Source of the DNA: Runella sp. CRIBMP
GTDB lineage: Bacteria; Bacteroidota; Bacteroidia; Cytophagales; Spirosomataceae
Reading direction: 5' to 3'
DNA length: 64,000 nt
Assembly: GCF_009905605.1 (NCBI RefSeq)
Contig: NZ_JAAAKZ010000008.1
Span: forward strand, 62,001 to 126,000
The notes below the pieces were generated by a model that was not told where the DNA came from, made no database searches, and saw only the letters and a program-made list of their open reading frames with translations. Below, piece by piece: positions 43,363 to 52,971 of this stretch. Position numbers and translations under genes: made by a program. The number at the start of each line of letters is the position of its first letter. The stretch's first letter is position 1.

Positions 43363-46300
43363 ATGTCAAAACATCGACAATTCAACAAGTTGCTGCTCAA
43401 AATCATGCGAATCACTTGTTACCAATTATTTCTGACAATTCTGTGCACTTCCCTAGGGTACGCCATAGATACCAGAGGGCAGGAACTACTCGAACGAAAA
43501 ATCAGCGTTCAGGTGGCTAACCAAGAAATTGGACGCGCGCTCGAACGCATCGAAAAAGTGGCGGATGTGCATTTTATGTACAGCCCTCAGCTTATTTCTT
43601 CAAAACGAAAAGTGACTTTAGTAGCTAAGAATGAGCGACTTTCCACCATATTGGAAGGCCTACTTCGGCCTTTAAATATTGAATATGAGGTGGTAGGAAA
43701 CAAAATCCTGCTCAACCGGATGCCGCCCAGAACCGAACCCGAAAACGAGCGAGCCGAGCCTTTGCTGAAAGAAAAACCCGCCGATAAACTTCTTAAAGGG
43801 AGAGTGATTGACGCCGAAAAAGGAGATGGACTGCCGGGGGTGAGTATTTTGCTCAAAGGAACGCAGCGCGGCACTTCAACCAATGGCGACGGCGAATATT
43901 CCATTGCCCTACCCGACGGTGAATCGGCAGCGGTGTTGGTGTTTAGTTTTGTGGGTTACGAGCCGCAAGAAATCGTAGTAGGCAATCGCACCACACTTGA
44001 TGTTTCGCTCAAAACCGACATTAAAGCCCTCAGCGAGGTGGTGGTAGTGGGTTATGGACAGGTCAAAAAGAGTGACTTGACGGGTTCCGTAGCATCGGTA
44101 AAAGCAAAAGACATTACTTCGTTTCCGATAACGACGCCCGTGCAGGGAATGCAGGGCCGCGTGGCGGGTGTACAGGTAATTCAGAACTCGGGAGCGCCCG
44201 GCTCTAATATTTCGGTGCGGATTCGGGGGGGAAACTCCCTGAGAGCCAGTAATGAACCCTTGTACGTAGTTGACGGTTTCGCACTTTCGGGAAGCCTTGC
44301 CGCGCTCAACCCCTCCGACATTGAATCCATGGAAGTGTTGAAAGATGCCTCCGCCACCGCCATTTACGGTTCGCGCGGTGCCAACGGGGTCGTGATTGTG
44401 ACGACCAAAAAAGGCAAAGCGGGTAAAAGTCAGGTGGATGTGGAAAGCTTTTACGGGATTCAATCACCCACAAAGCTGATTGAAATGATGAACGCCCGCG
44501 AAATGGCCGAAATTGCCAACGAGCGCGCTACCAATGACGGAGTAAAGCCTTATTTTACGCAAGATGAAATCAATGGGTTTGGCCAAGGAACCAATTGGCA
44601 GAAGGAATTGCTCCGAAACGCCCCCATCCAAAACCACGGACTGACTTTCTCGGGCGGGACCGAACGGATGCAGTATTCATTTTCGGGAAATTTGCTCTCA
44701 CAGGAGGGAATTGTTCCCAACTCAAGTTACAAAAAAGGGACCATTCGCGGCAATATCAATCACCGCGTAAGTGATAAACTGACCTTTGATTTTAGTACCA
44801 TTTTGAGCCGACTCAACCAAGGCCGTATCGATGGTGAAAACAGCAACCGGGGCAACGGGGCGCTTTCTGCCATTTTGGTAGCTCCCCCTACGGTAGCACC
44901 GTTTACGCCGTCTGGCGATTATAGCAATGTGGTTCCGTATTCGTTCAGTTCCAACGTATTGCTCAATCCGTTTGCGCTTGTCAATGAGCGGACCGACAAA
45001 GATGTGCGGGACTACGTTTTGGCCAACACCGCCGTCAATTATGAATTTATCAAGGGACTTTCGTTGCGAATTTCGGGAGGTATTGAAACCTTTAATAGCC
45101 GTCAGGATCAATATTCGACCCGTAAATTGTCTACTTCTCCCACTGGTTCGGCCTCGGTTTCCACGTCTCGACAAACCAACCTCTTGAACGAAAATATCCT
45201 GAACTACGTCCGTTCGTTCAATGACAAACACAACCTGGCATTAACGGGCGGGGTGACTTACCAAAATCAAAAAAACAATTCGTTGAGTGCGGGCGGAAGC
45301 GGTTTTGCTTCCGATGTACTCACCACCGATGCGTTGCAGGGAGCCGCTACGCCGGGTATTCCCAGCAGCGGGGCGTCGGAATGGACGTTGCTTTCGTACC
45401 TCGGGCGGGTCAATTATTCCTTGAAAAACCGCTATTTATTCACCGCCAGCTACCGGGCCGACGGGTCGTCGCGGTTTGGGAAGAGCAATAAATGGGGGTA
45501 TTTCCCGTCGGCCGCTTTTGCGTGGCGGGTGATTGAAGAAGATTTTCTGAAAGACAAATCGTTTTTGTCGGACCTTAAACTGCGGGTTTCGTGGGGACAA
45601 ACGGGCAACACGGCGCTGAGTCCGTACCAAACCCTGAACAGTTTGGCATCGTATCAAACGATTTTTGGCAACGACCTTTCTATTGGCTACGCCCCTAGCG
45701 GTAGCTTATCCAACCCAGATTTGAAGTGGGAAACTACCACCCAGACCGACATCGGACTCGACATTGGCTTCTGGCAAGACCGCATTCGTCTGACGGCGGA
45801 TTATTACCAAAAAAATACCAAAGACTTGTTGGCCATTGTCTCGTTGCCGACTTCCGCAGGTTACACCAGTACGACCCAAAATATTGGTGAAATCCAAAAT
45901 TCAGGGGTAGAACTAGGACTGGACGCCAATTTGTTTTCGGGAGAATTTAAGTGGGATATTTCGGCCAATGTTTCTTTTAACCGCAACAAAGTGAATCAGT
46001 TGGTGGGAGGAAGCGACGTGTTTGGCAGTAGCCTGCAAAACCCGCTTGGGGTGCCTGTCAGCTTGGTGCGTGTGGGGCAGCCCGTGGGGGTTTTCTTTGG
46101 GTATCAAGAAAATGGACTGAACGAAAAAGGGGAGATTATTTTCAAAGATTTGAACAATGACGGTATTATCAACACCAATGATAAAACCATCATCGGTAAC
46201 CCCAACCCCAGTGCTATTTTTGGATTCAGTTCGTCGGCTTCGTTTAAAAACTTTGAGTTGAACCTGTTTGTACAAGGTGTGCAGGGGGTAGACTTGTTTA

Positions 46301-46713
46301 ACTTCAACGTGGCCAGTTTTGCCAACAGTTTCAATTTTGGCGAAAACCAAATCAAGGATTTGTACGCCAATCGCTGGACACCACAAAGCCCTAATCCTAA
46401 CGCCAAATATCCCAAAATAAGCGTTAATACAAAGTTCAGAGAATCAGATAGGTATGTAGAAAATGGCTCTTTTGTGCGGGTTAAAAATATCCAATTGGCG
46501 TATAACTTGCCCACGGCCCGATGGGGGCTTAAATGGATGCGAAAAGCACAGGTGTACGTGAGCGGTCAGAATTTGTTGACCTTGACCAAATATTCGTGGT
46601 ACGACCCTGAAGTAAGCACCCTCGGCGGCGGCAATTCCATCAGTCCTGGCGTGGATCAGTTTGGTTATCCCGTAGCCAAAACCATCACATTCGGCGCACG
46701 TCTCGGTTTTTAA
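43363..46713 (+). CDS. SusC-like TonB-dependent outer-membrane receptor with STN domain (locus 1)
   Basis: About 1116 residues: signal region, STN (secretin/TonB N-terminal) signalling domain at about 45-115 (ISVQVANQEIGRALERI to LNIEYEVVGNKILL). A CarboxypepD_reg domain follows (LKGRVIDAEKGDGLPGVSIL), then a TonB-box-like EVVVVGYG, plug (KSDLTGSVASVKAKDITSFP, then GSRGANGVVIVTTKKG) and a 22-strand-type barrel ending TITFGARLGF. It imports oligosaccharides or peptides with the SusD lipoprotein encoded 19 bp downstream. The STN domain makes it a signal transducer to FecR. I start at MSKHRQFN (43363), since upstream residues do not look like a leader. Confidence 0.95.
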   Translation: MSKHRQFNKLLLKIMRITCYQLFLTILCTSLGYAIDTRGQELLERKISVQVANQEIGRALERIEKVADVHFMYSPQLISSKRKVTLVAKNERLSTILEGLLRPLNIEYEVVGNKILLNRMPPRTEPENERAEPLLKEKPADKLLKGRVIDAEKGDGLPGVSILLKGTQRGTSTNGDGEYSIALPDGESAAVLVFSFVGYEPQEIVVGNRTTLDVSLKTDIKALSEVVVVGYGQVKKSDLTGSVASVKAKDITSFPITTPVQGMQGRVAGVQVIQNSGAPGSNISVRIRGGNSLRASNEPLYVVDGFALSGSLAALNPSDIESMEVLKDASATAIYGSRGANGVVIVTTKKGKAGKSQVDVESFYGIQSPTKLIEMMNAREMAEIANERATNDGVKPYFTQDEINGFGQGTNWQKELLRNAPIQNHGLTFSGGTERMQYSFSGNLLSQEGIVPNSSYKKGTIRGNINHRVSDKLTFDFSTILSRLNQGRIDGENSNRGNGALSAILVAPPTVAPFTPSGDYSNVVPYSFSSNVLLNPFALVNERTDKDVRDYVLANTAVNYEFIKGLSLRISGGIETFNSRQDQYSTRKLSTSPTGSASVSTSRQTNLLNENILNYVRSFNDKHNLALTGGVTYQNQKNNSLSAGGSGFASDVLTTDALQGAATPGIPSSGASEWTLLSYLGRVNYSLKNRYLFTASYRADGSSRFGKSNKWGYFPSAAFAWRVIEEDFLKDKSFLSDLKLRVSWGQTGNTALSPYQTLNSLASYQTIFGNDLSIGYAPSGSLSNPDLKWETTTQTDIGLDIGFWQDRIRLTADYYQKNTKDLLAIVSLPTSAGYTSTTQNIGEIQNSGVELGLDANLFSGEFKWDISANVSFNRNKVNQLVGGSDVFGSSLQNPLGVPVSLVRVGQPVGVFFGYQENGLNEKGEIIFKDLNNDGIINTNDKTIIGNPNPSAIFGFSSSASFKNFELNLFVQGVQGVDLFNFNVASFANSFNFGENQIKDLYANRWTPQSPNPNAKYPKISVNTKFRESDRYVENGSFVRVKNIQLAYNLPTARWGLKWMRKAQVYVSGQNLLTLTKYSWYDPEVSTLGGGNSISPGVDQFGYPVAKTITFGARLGF

Positions 46714-46732
46714 TTTCCAAAATGAACTTATT

Positions 46733-48196
46733 ATGAAAAAGATAGCTATTCTCTTTCTTACCCTCTTGTTTACATCCTGCGAAGGTTTACTGGAAGAAGT
46801 CCCAACGGACCGCTTGTCGCAAGAGAATTTTTATAAATCCAAAGAAGACCTCATTGCGGCCCTGAATGCCGTGTATGCGCAGGTACGCGGGGCAAACTCG
46901 TACGGCACCAACTACCCAGCGCAATTGAACGGGATGACGGATTATTGTATTTCGCGCGGTACCCAGATTCCTGTCAGCGAATTTCAGGGATTGGACGGTA
47001 CCAATATCGGCCGCACAGATGCCATTTGGCGCGACTTGTTTCAAAGCATCAATTCCTCTAACATTGTGATTCAGGCCGTTAAAGCCGTAAACATCACCGA
47101 AGCCGAGAAAAACGCCATCGAAGCAGAAGCTCGTTTTTTGAGGGCGTTAAACTATTATAATTTGGTGCGCAACTACGGCGGAGTGCCACTCCGCACCACG
47201 CCCATCGGTGAGGTGTCGCAGGTGCGTGGAAAACGCGCTTCGGTAGATGAGGTCTATAAACTAATCACCGACGATTTGCAGTATGCCGAAACAAATTTGC
47301 CCAAGACCGTTACCTCTGGGCAAGCAGGACGACCCACGCAGTTTGCGGCTAAGCTGCTGTTGGCCAGTGTGTATTTGACCCGTGAAAACTGGGCCCTGGC
47401 CCGCGACAAAGCCGACGAGGTCATTAAGTCAGGGTTGTATTCATTGGTTGAAGTCAAGACCTCAGATGATTTTGAAAAACTTTACGGTGCTGACTTAACC
47501 ACGACTTCGGAGGAGGTTTTTTACATTAAATACGCCCGCATTACGGGTCAGGGATGGGGGTATCCGAGTTATCAACACCCCGCCGATGGGCCCTACACCA
47601 CGGGCGTACGGGCGCATTTTACCTTGCCCACTTTGCCTTTGATCAAAAACTGGTCTGACAAAGACTTGCGCAAAGATTACAACCTGTATTCGTCTTATAC
47701 CAATCGCAGCGGTAGACTAACGACTTTCCCCACAGCGGAGCCGATTTGTTTCCGCAAATTCAGGGATACGCCCGCCAATCCTGCAGGTAATGACTTTCCG
47801 ATTTTACGTTATGCCGAAGCATTACTTATTTATGCCGAGGCGGTAAGTCAAGCCAACAACGGCCCCACCGCCCAAGCTTTGGAAAGCCTCAATAAAGTAC
47901 ACCGTCGGGCGTATGGGTATCCTTCAGGGGCGGTATCTCCCGTTGATTTTACGTTGGAGGGACAATCGGCGGCGTCCTTTCGCGAATTGGTCATGACCGA
48001 ACGGGCTTACGAATTTATGATGGAAGCAAGTCGTTGGTATGATCTCAAACGATTGGGCGTGGCCAAACTCAAAGAAATCATCAAAACGGCGCGCGGCAAA
48101 GACGTGAAAGATGCGCATTTGTTTTGGCCGATTCCGAAGCAGGAAATGGATAATAACCCCGATTTAACTCCTGCTGACCAAAATCCCGGATATTAA
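46733..48196 (+). CDS. SusD/RagB family nutrient-binding lipoprotein (locus 1)
   Basis: A 487-residue surface lipoprotein with lipobox LFTSC (lipidated Cys at 16). Characteristic SusD features are VPTDRLSQENFYKSKEDLIAALNAVY, EAEARFLRALNYYNLVRNYGGVPL, a TPR-like helical core, FPILRYAEALLIYAEAVSQA, and the C-terminal WYDLKRLG and FWPIPKQEMDNNPDLT. It forms the lid on the SusC channel and binds substrate. Together they make the transport core of the locus. A terminator follows 6 bp after the stop, so the downstream oxidoreductase genes may have partly separate expression. Confidence 0.95.
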   Translation: MKKIAILFLTLLFTSCEGLLEEVPTDRLSQENFYKSKEDLIAALNAVYAQVRGANSYGTNYPAQLNGMTDYCISRGTQIPVSEFQGLDGTNIGRTDAIWRDLFQSINSSNIVIQAVKAVNITEAEKNAIEAEARFLRALNYYNLVRNYGGVPLRTTPIGEVSQVRGKRASVDEVYKLITDDLQYAETNLPKTVTSGQAGRPTQFAAKLLLASVYLTRENWALARDKADEVIKSGLYSLVEVKTSDDFEKLYGADLTTTSEEVFYIKYARITGQGWGYPSYQHPADGPYTTGVRAHFTLPTLPLIKNWSDKDLRKDYNLYSSYTNRSGRLTTFPTAEPICFRKFRDTPANPAGNDFPILRYAEALLIYAEAVSQANNGPTAQALESLNKVHRRAYGYPSGAVSPVDFTLEGQSAASFRELVMTERAYEFMMEASRWYDLKRLGVAKLKEIIKTARGKDVKDAHLFWPIPKQEMDNNPDLTPADQNPGY

Positions 48197-48202
48197 TATC
48201 TT

Positions 48203-48246
48203 AAGGTGTTTTTAGGTAGTAAAATATGCTTAAAAACACCTTTTTT
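48203..48246 (+). terminator. Terminator behind the SusCD pair (locus 1)
   Basis: AAGGTGTTTTTA (48203-48214) pairs perfectly with TAAAAACACCTT (48231-48242) over 12 bp; loop 16 nt; TTTT follows. It lies between susD and the first FAD oxidoreductase. Confidence 0.75.
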
Positions 48247-48268
48247 AACCAATAATCACTTTTTTACA

Positions 48269-49957
48269 ATGAACAAAATTCGCTCTCTGGTGTGGCTGAT
48301 TGCCACCGTTATTTTATTGCCGAGTCATAAAATGGGAGGTCTGACGGAATCTCCGAAAAACGCACCAAATAGCCCAATGGCGGTGCGACAGGCCGATGTG
48401 ATTATTTATGGCGGCACCTGTGCGGCGGTCATTGCGGCAGTACAGGTGAAAAAAATGGGTAAAACCGTCATTGTTGTTTCTCCCGACAAACACTTGGGCG
48501 GCTTGTCGTCGGGTGGGTTGGGCTTTACCGACACGGGCAACAAAGAAGTAATCGGGGGCTTGTCTCGCGAGTTTTATCAGCGACTTTACACGCATTATCA
48601 GAAAGAAACCTCCTGGAAATGGCAGAAAAAAGAAGAATACGGCAACAAAGGACAAGGTACGCCTGCCCTTGACGGTACCAACCGGACCATGTGGATTTTT
48701 GAGCCTCACGCGGCAGAAGGCGTTTTTGAGGATTTTGTAAAAGAATACAAATTGACCATTTATCGTAACGAATGGCTCGACCGTTCGGCCAAAGGAATCA
48801 CTAAAAAATCGGGCGGAATCACTTCCATTAAGACCCTGAGTGGAAATGTATATCAGGGGAAAATGTTTATCGACGCCACCTACGAAGGCGATTTAATGGC
48901 ATTGGCGGGGGTGAAATACCACGTAGGCCGCGAAGCCAACAGCGTATACGGCGAAAAATGGAACGGTGTACAGGCGGGCGTGTTTCAACACGGTCACTAT
49001 TTCAAAGCCAATGTCAGTCCTTACAAAATTGAAGGCGATCCCAAAAGTGGATTACTACCTGAAATATCGGCTGAACCCATCGCTGAAAACGGTACTGGCG
49101 ACAATAAGATTCAGGCGTACTGCTTCAGAATGTGCCTCAGCAATAATCCCGACAACCGCATTCCTTTCCCAAAACCAGAAGGTTATGACCCCGCCCGTTA
49201 TGAATTATACGCGCGGGTGTTCAAAACGGGCTGGCGCGAAACCTACGATAAGTTTGACCCAATTCCCAACCGTAAAACCGACACCAACAACCACGGGCCG
49301 TTTAGTACAGATTACATCGGCAAAAACTACGATTATCCCGAAGCAAGCTACGAGCGCCGTCAAGAAATCATTAAAGACCACGAGTTATACCAAAAAGGTC
49401 TGATGTATTTTCTGCAAAACGACCCGCGTGTTCCTGCCGATGTGCAGGACAAAATGAAGCAATGGGGCTTGCCCAAAGATGAATTTACCGACAATGGCAA
49501 CTGGCCCCACCAACTCTATATCCGTGAAGCGCGGCGCATGATTGGCGAATTTGTGATGAAAGAAGCCGACGCTTTGGCGCAAACCAAAGTGCCCAACCCT
49601 ATCGGTATGGGTTCGTACGCACTTGATGCCCACAACGCGCAGCGGTACGTCAAAAGTGATGGCTTTGTGCAAAACGAAGGGGACATTGGCGTACACCCAA
49701 AAAGTGCCTATTCTATCGCTTACGGGTCGATTTTGCCTAAAGAAAATGAGTGTAATAATCTTTTGGTGCCCGTTTGCGTGTCGAGTTCGCACATTGCGTT
49801 TGGCTCGATTCGGATGGAACCCGTTTTTATGATTTTGGGACAATCAGCAGCTACGGCGGCGGTTTTAGCTATTGAGGGTAAAATGCCACCCCAAAAACTT
49901 CCCTACGAAAAACTCCGTGAGGTGTTGTTGAAAGACAAACAGCGGTTGGAGTTATAA
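48269..49957 (+). CDS. Secreted FAD-dependent oxidoreductase, copy 1
   Basis: About 562 residues with N-terminal hydrophobic leader (KIRSLVWLIATVILLPSH) followed by an FAD_oxidored-type enzyme. The dinucleotide motif is VIIYGGTCAAVIAAV, where the usual last Gly is Ala. Further motifs are GGLSSGGLGFTDTGNK, GKMFIDATYEGDLMALAG, DSKI-like NKIQAYCFRMC, YIREARRMIGEFV and SSHIAFGSIRMEPVFMILGQSAATAA. The family is frequent near SusCD genes and is thought to oxidise sugars or cyclitols, but the substrate is unproven. It is followed 52 bp later by a paralogue. The start at 48269 agrees with the leader peptide; the longer frame includes the terminator. Confidence 0.88.
   Translation: MNKIRSLVWLIATVILLPSHKMGGLTESPKNAPNSPMAVRQADVIIYGGTCAAVIAAVQVKKMGKTVIVVSPDKHLGGLSSGGLGFTDTGNKEVIGGLSREFYQRLYTHYQKETSWKWQKKEEYGNKGQGTPALDGTNRTMWIFEPHAAEGVFEDFVKEYKLTIYRNEWLDRSAKGITKKSGGITSIKTLSGNVYQGKMFIDATYEGDLMALAGVKYHVGREANSVYGEKWNGVQAGVFQHGHYFKANVSPYKIEGDPKSGLLPEISAEPIAENGTGDNKIQAYCFRMCLSNNPDNRIPFPKPEGYDPARYELYARVFKTGWRETYDKFDPIPNRKTDTNNHGPFSTDYIGKNYDYPEASYERRQEIIKDHELYQKGLMYFLQNDPRVPADVQDKMKQWGLPKDEFTDNGNWPHQLYIREARRMIGEFVMKEADALAQTKVPNPIGMGSYALDAHNAQRYVKSDGFVQNEGDIGVHPKSAYSIAYGSILPKENECNNLLVPVCVSSSHIAFGSIRMEPVFMILGQSAATAAVLAIEGKMPPQKLPYEKLREVLLKDKQRLEL
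49891..49953 (+). repeat. 63-bp segment identical to the end of the paralogue
   Basis: The last 63 coding bases before the final codon of copy 1 are identical to 51629-51691 in copy 2, while the flanking coding sequence differs. It encodes the end PYEKLREVLLKDKQRLE. Confidence 0.9.
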
Positions 49958-50009
49958 AAATGGATGTAACGCCAGTAAAACAAATGTTTATCATTAAACC
50001 ATCACGAGG

Positions 50010-51695
50010 ATGTTCAAGAATTGTTTGTCTTTGTTGACAATTTTGGTTTTCTCTTCCTTTTTGGGAAAGTTCCAACGCGCTTTTTGTCAGATTACGCCTG
50101 CATACGATGTCGTAATTTATGGTGGTACTTCGGCGGGAGTCGCTGCTGCAATTCAGGGGGCGAGAATGGGTAAAACCATCGTGTTGATTGAGCCATCAAA
50201 ACGAATAGGAGGACTGACCACCGGTGGATTAGGTCAAACAGATATTGGTAACAAACAAGCCATCGGTGGGATTTCAAGGGAGTTTTACCAGAATGTCAAA
50301 AAACATTATCAAAACCTAGAAAGCTGGAAATTCCAAAAGAAAGAATCTTATCGAGATGGTGGGCAAACCAAAACAGGCCCCAATGAAGATGCAATGTGGA
50401 CTTTTGAACCTTCGGCCGCTTTGAAAATAATGAAGGAAATGCTGGAGCAAGAAAAAAATATAACCTTGGTGTATGCGCAACGCTTGAACCGTAAGAGTGG
50501 CGTAAAAAAATCTAAGGGGATTATCAAGTCCATTCAGATGGAAAGCGGCCAAGTATATAGCGGTAAAATGTTTATTGATGCTACTTACGAAGGTGATCTG
50601 ATGGCTGCGACGGGAATTTCTTATGCAGTTGGAAGAGAATCAAATGCGCAATACGGCGAAAGTTTGAACGGTGTACAGGCCAATGAAACAAGCCCTTCTT
50701 TAAAGGGAACTATTTCCAAAAATGGAATTAACCATAATTTTGTAAACGGAGTTGACCCTTACATCGAAAAAGGAAATCCTAAAAGTGGATTACTTCCCTT
50801 CATTGAAAAAGAACATCCACCCAAGGATGGTACAGGCGATTCAAAAATTCAGGCGTACTGCTTTAGAATGTGTTTGACTGATGATGAAAGAAACCGCATT
50901 CCATTTGTTAAACCTACCAATTATCGTGAAATAGATTATGAGCTTCTTTTTAGAAACTACGAAGCAGGCGAGAAAGCAGTTCCTTGGATCAATTCTAGTA
51001 TGCCTAATCGAAAAACAGATACCAACAATAGTAGGGGCTTTTCCACTGATTTTATTGGTCAAAACTACGCCTATCCAGAAGCCAGTTATGCAGAACGGAA
51101 ACGGATTTTTGAAAACCATTTGAATTATCAGAAAGGATTAATGTGGTCTCTTGCGTATCATCCCAGAATACCTGCTTTCATCAGGGAAGAGGTGTCAAAA
51201 TGGGGAATGTGTAAAGATGAATTTGAAGACGGACAAGGCTGGCAGTCGCAAATATATGTGAGAGAAGCTCGTCGAATGATAAGCAACTACGTAATGACCC
51301 AACGCAATTGTGAACGCTTAGAAGTGGCTCCTGACCCCGTGGGGTTAGCTGCTTACGGAATGGATTCGCACAATACCCAACGGTACGTAACCAAGGAAGG
51401 CTACATACGGAATGAAGGAAATGTAGAAGCTGGCGTAAAAGAACCGTTTGCAATAAGTTATCAATCGATCATTCCTAAAAAAGAAGAGTGCGGCAATTTG
51501 CTGACTCCCATCTGCCTTAGTGCTACCCATATTGCCTATGGCTCTATTCGGATGGAGCCCGTTTTTATGGTGTTGGGACAATCGGCAGCAACGGCGGCGG
51601 TTTTAGCGATTGACGCTAAAACGCCACTCCAAAAACTTCCCTACGAAAAACTCCGTGAGGTGTTGTTGAAAGACAAACAGCGGTTGGAGTTGTAA
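50010..51695 (+). CDS. Secreted FAD-dependent oxidoreductase, copy 2
   Basis: A 561-residue paralogue of the preceding gene, with signal peptide (MFKNCLSLLTILVFSSFLG, cleavage likely near FCQ) and an intact VVIYGGTSAGVAAAI dinucleotide motif. It has the same landmarks: GGLTTGGLGQTDIGNK, GKMFIDATYEGDLMAATG, KIQAYCFRMC, YVREARRMISNYV and ATHIAYGSIRMEPVFMVLG. Base use differs from copy 1: it is visibly more A+T-rich for most of its length. The last 63 coding bases are identical to copy 1. This suggests either an independently acquired homologue joined by recombination or gene conversion at the 3' end. The substrate is presumed to be a sugar or polyol, as for copy 1. A strong terminator follows. 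Confidence 0.88.
   Translation: MFKNCLSLLTILVFSSFLGKFQRAFCQITPAYDVVIYGGTSAGVAAAIQGARMGKTIVLIEPSKRIGGLTTGGLGQTDIGNKQAIGGISREFYQNVKKHYQNLESWKFQKKESYRDGGQTKTGPNEDAMWTFEPSAALKIMKEMLEQEKNITLVYAQRLNRKSGVKKSKGIIKSIQMESGQVYSGKMFIDATYEGDLMAATGISYAVGRESNAQYGESLNGVQANETSPSLKGTISKNGINHNFVNGVDPYIEKGNPKSGLLPFIEKEHPPKDGTGDSKIQAYCFRMCLTDDERNRIPFVKPTNYREIDYELLFRNYEAGEKAVPWINSSMPNRKTDTNNSRGFSTDFIGQNYAYPEASYAERKRIFENHLNYQKGLMWSLAYHPRIPAFIREEVSKWGMCKDEFEDGQGWQSQIYVREARRMISNYVMTQRNCERLEVAPDPVGLAAYGMDSHNTQRYVTKEGYIRNEGNVEAGVKEPFAISYQSIIPKKEECGNLLTPICLSATHIAYGSIRMEPVFMVLGQSAATAAVLAIDAKTPLQKLPYEKLREVLLKDKQRLEL
51629..51691 (+). repeat. 63-bp segment identical to the end of copy 1
   Basis: Second copy of the segment described at 49891-49953. 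The identity ends at the penultimate codon, where copy 1 has TTA and copy 2 TTG before TAA. Confidence 0.9.
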
Positions 51696-51850
51696 GGGAG
51701 ACCGCTGTTGGGCTATGGTTTTTTTGATAAATCACTTTATTTAAGAACTCGGCCAACGTTTTGGTATAATTTTAAAATATTCAGTGAAAAAAAGGTAGAA
51801 TTTCTATAATTTTAACGGGTGCGAAAGCACTTTACAATTGGTTAGTAATT

Positions 51851-51884
51851 AAAAAAGCCTCGGCGAGTTTCGCCGAGGTTTTTT
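51851..51884. terminator. Strong terminator behind the FAD oxidoreductases
   Basis: CCTCGGCG (51858-51865), 5-nt loop, CGCCGAGG (51871-51878), with AAAAAA before and TTTTTT after. The symmetry allows function in both directions. Confidence 0.92.
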
Positions 51885-51989
51885 ATGGGAGATTTTAACA
51901 AAAAGGGGGTAATATCCTGTTTAAAAATGCTTTAAGTGGTCAGAGAAAGTGCTGGCAATGAAACCAACAATGATTAACGAAGATTCACT

Positions 51990-52877
51990 ATGGCAATAAA
52001 CACATCACGCCGTACGGCCCTAAAAAATATGGCAGGCAGCGCGGCCCTTTTATCGTCGCCTATGACGCTGACGGAAGCTTTTGCAGCATCCGACAAAGCC
52101 CTGGGCCCCGAGCTAAAAGGCAGAATCAAGCAGTCAGTTTGCCGCTGGTGCTACAACAAAATACCACTAGAAGACCTTGCCCGCGAAGCAAAAGCCATGG
52201 GCCTGCAATCTATTGAATTGTTGGGGCCCAACGACTGGCCCATTATTCAAAAATATGGCCTAACGTGCGCCCTGCCCAACGGTGCGGGTATGGGTATCGA
52301 AAAAGGATTCAATAATCCGATTTATCACGATGATTTGGTGGCGAGTTATGAAGCCCTTTTTCCTAAGTTGGTGGAGGCGGGCCTGAACACTGTCATTTGT
52401 TTTTCGGGCAACCGCAAAGGAATTTCTGACGAAGAAGGTTTGGTAAACTGCACCATTGGACTCAAACGGCTGATGCCCTCCGCTGAAAAATATAAAATCA
52501 CCCTCATTATGGAGCTGCTCAATAGTCGGGTCAATCACAAAGACTATCAGGCCGATAAAAGTGCTTGGGGCGTTGAGCTTTGCAAGCGGGTAGGCTCGGA
52601 GCGTTTTAAATTACTATACGATATTTATCACATGCAAATTATGGAAGGCGACATCATCGCCACCATCAAGCGCGATCATCAGTACTTCGGGCATTATCAT
52701 ACGGGCGGCGTACCAGGTCGGGCCGAAATCGACGATACGCAAGAACTGAATTACCCCGCCATCATGAAAGCCATTGTGGATACGGGCTATCAAGGATATG
52801 TGGCGCAGGAATTCATCCCCAAACGCCCAGACCCGATCGCTTCGTTGAAACAGGCCGTGGAAATTTGTGATGTATAG
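51990..52877 (+). CDS. Exported hydroxypyruvate isomerase/sugar epimerase-like TIM-barrel protein
   Basis: A 295-residue xylose-isomerase-like TIM barrel with a twin-arginine type leader (SRRTALKNMAGSAALLSSP). Features are VCRWCYNKIPLEDLAREAKAM, SIELLGPNDWP, the metal-ligand Glu in LIMELLNSR, LLYDIYHMQIMEGD, FGHYHTGGVPGRAEID and the late Glu in YVAQEFIPKRPD. This pattern is close to hydroxypyruvate isomerases and related 3-keto-sugar or inosose isomerases. A Tat leader suggests periplasmic action after folding with its metal. Together with the secreted FAD oxidoreductases upstream it could make an extracytoplasmic oxidise-then-isomerise route for a sugar imported by the SusCD pair; this is inference. 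Confidence 0.85.
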   Translation: MAINTSRRTALKNMAGSAALLSSPMTLTEAFAASDKALGPELKGRIKQSVCRWCYNKIPLEDLAREAKAMGLQSIELLGPNDWPIIQKYGLTCALPNGAGMGIEKGFNNPIYHDDLVASYEALFPKLVEAGLNTVICFSGNRKGISDEEGLVNCTIGLKRLMPSAEKYKITLIMELLNSRVNHKDYQADKSAWGVELCKRVGSERFKLLYDIYHMQIMEGDIIATIKRDHQYFGHYHTGGVPGRAEIDDTQELNYPAIMKAIVDTGYQGYVAQEFIPKRPDPIASLKQAVEICDV

Positions 52878-52920
52878 ACCCTGAATAAGGGGTAGAAAAT
52901 TTTGAATCCTTAACCATTCA

Positions 52921-52971
52921 ACACAAAAAAGAAGAGTCCTGCTTTTTCAAAGGCGGGACTCTTTTGTGTTT
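52921..52971 (+). terminator. Terminator behind the TIM-barrel gene
   Basis: AAGAGTCCTGC (52932-52942) pairs with GCGGGACTCTT (52953-52963) with one wobble pair, loop 10 nt, flanked by ACACAAAA and TTGTGTTT that extend the pairing. Confidence 0.8.
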
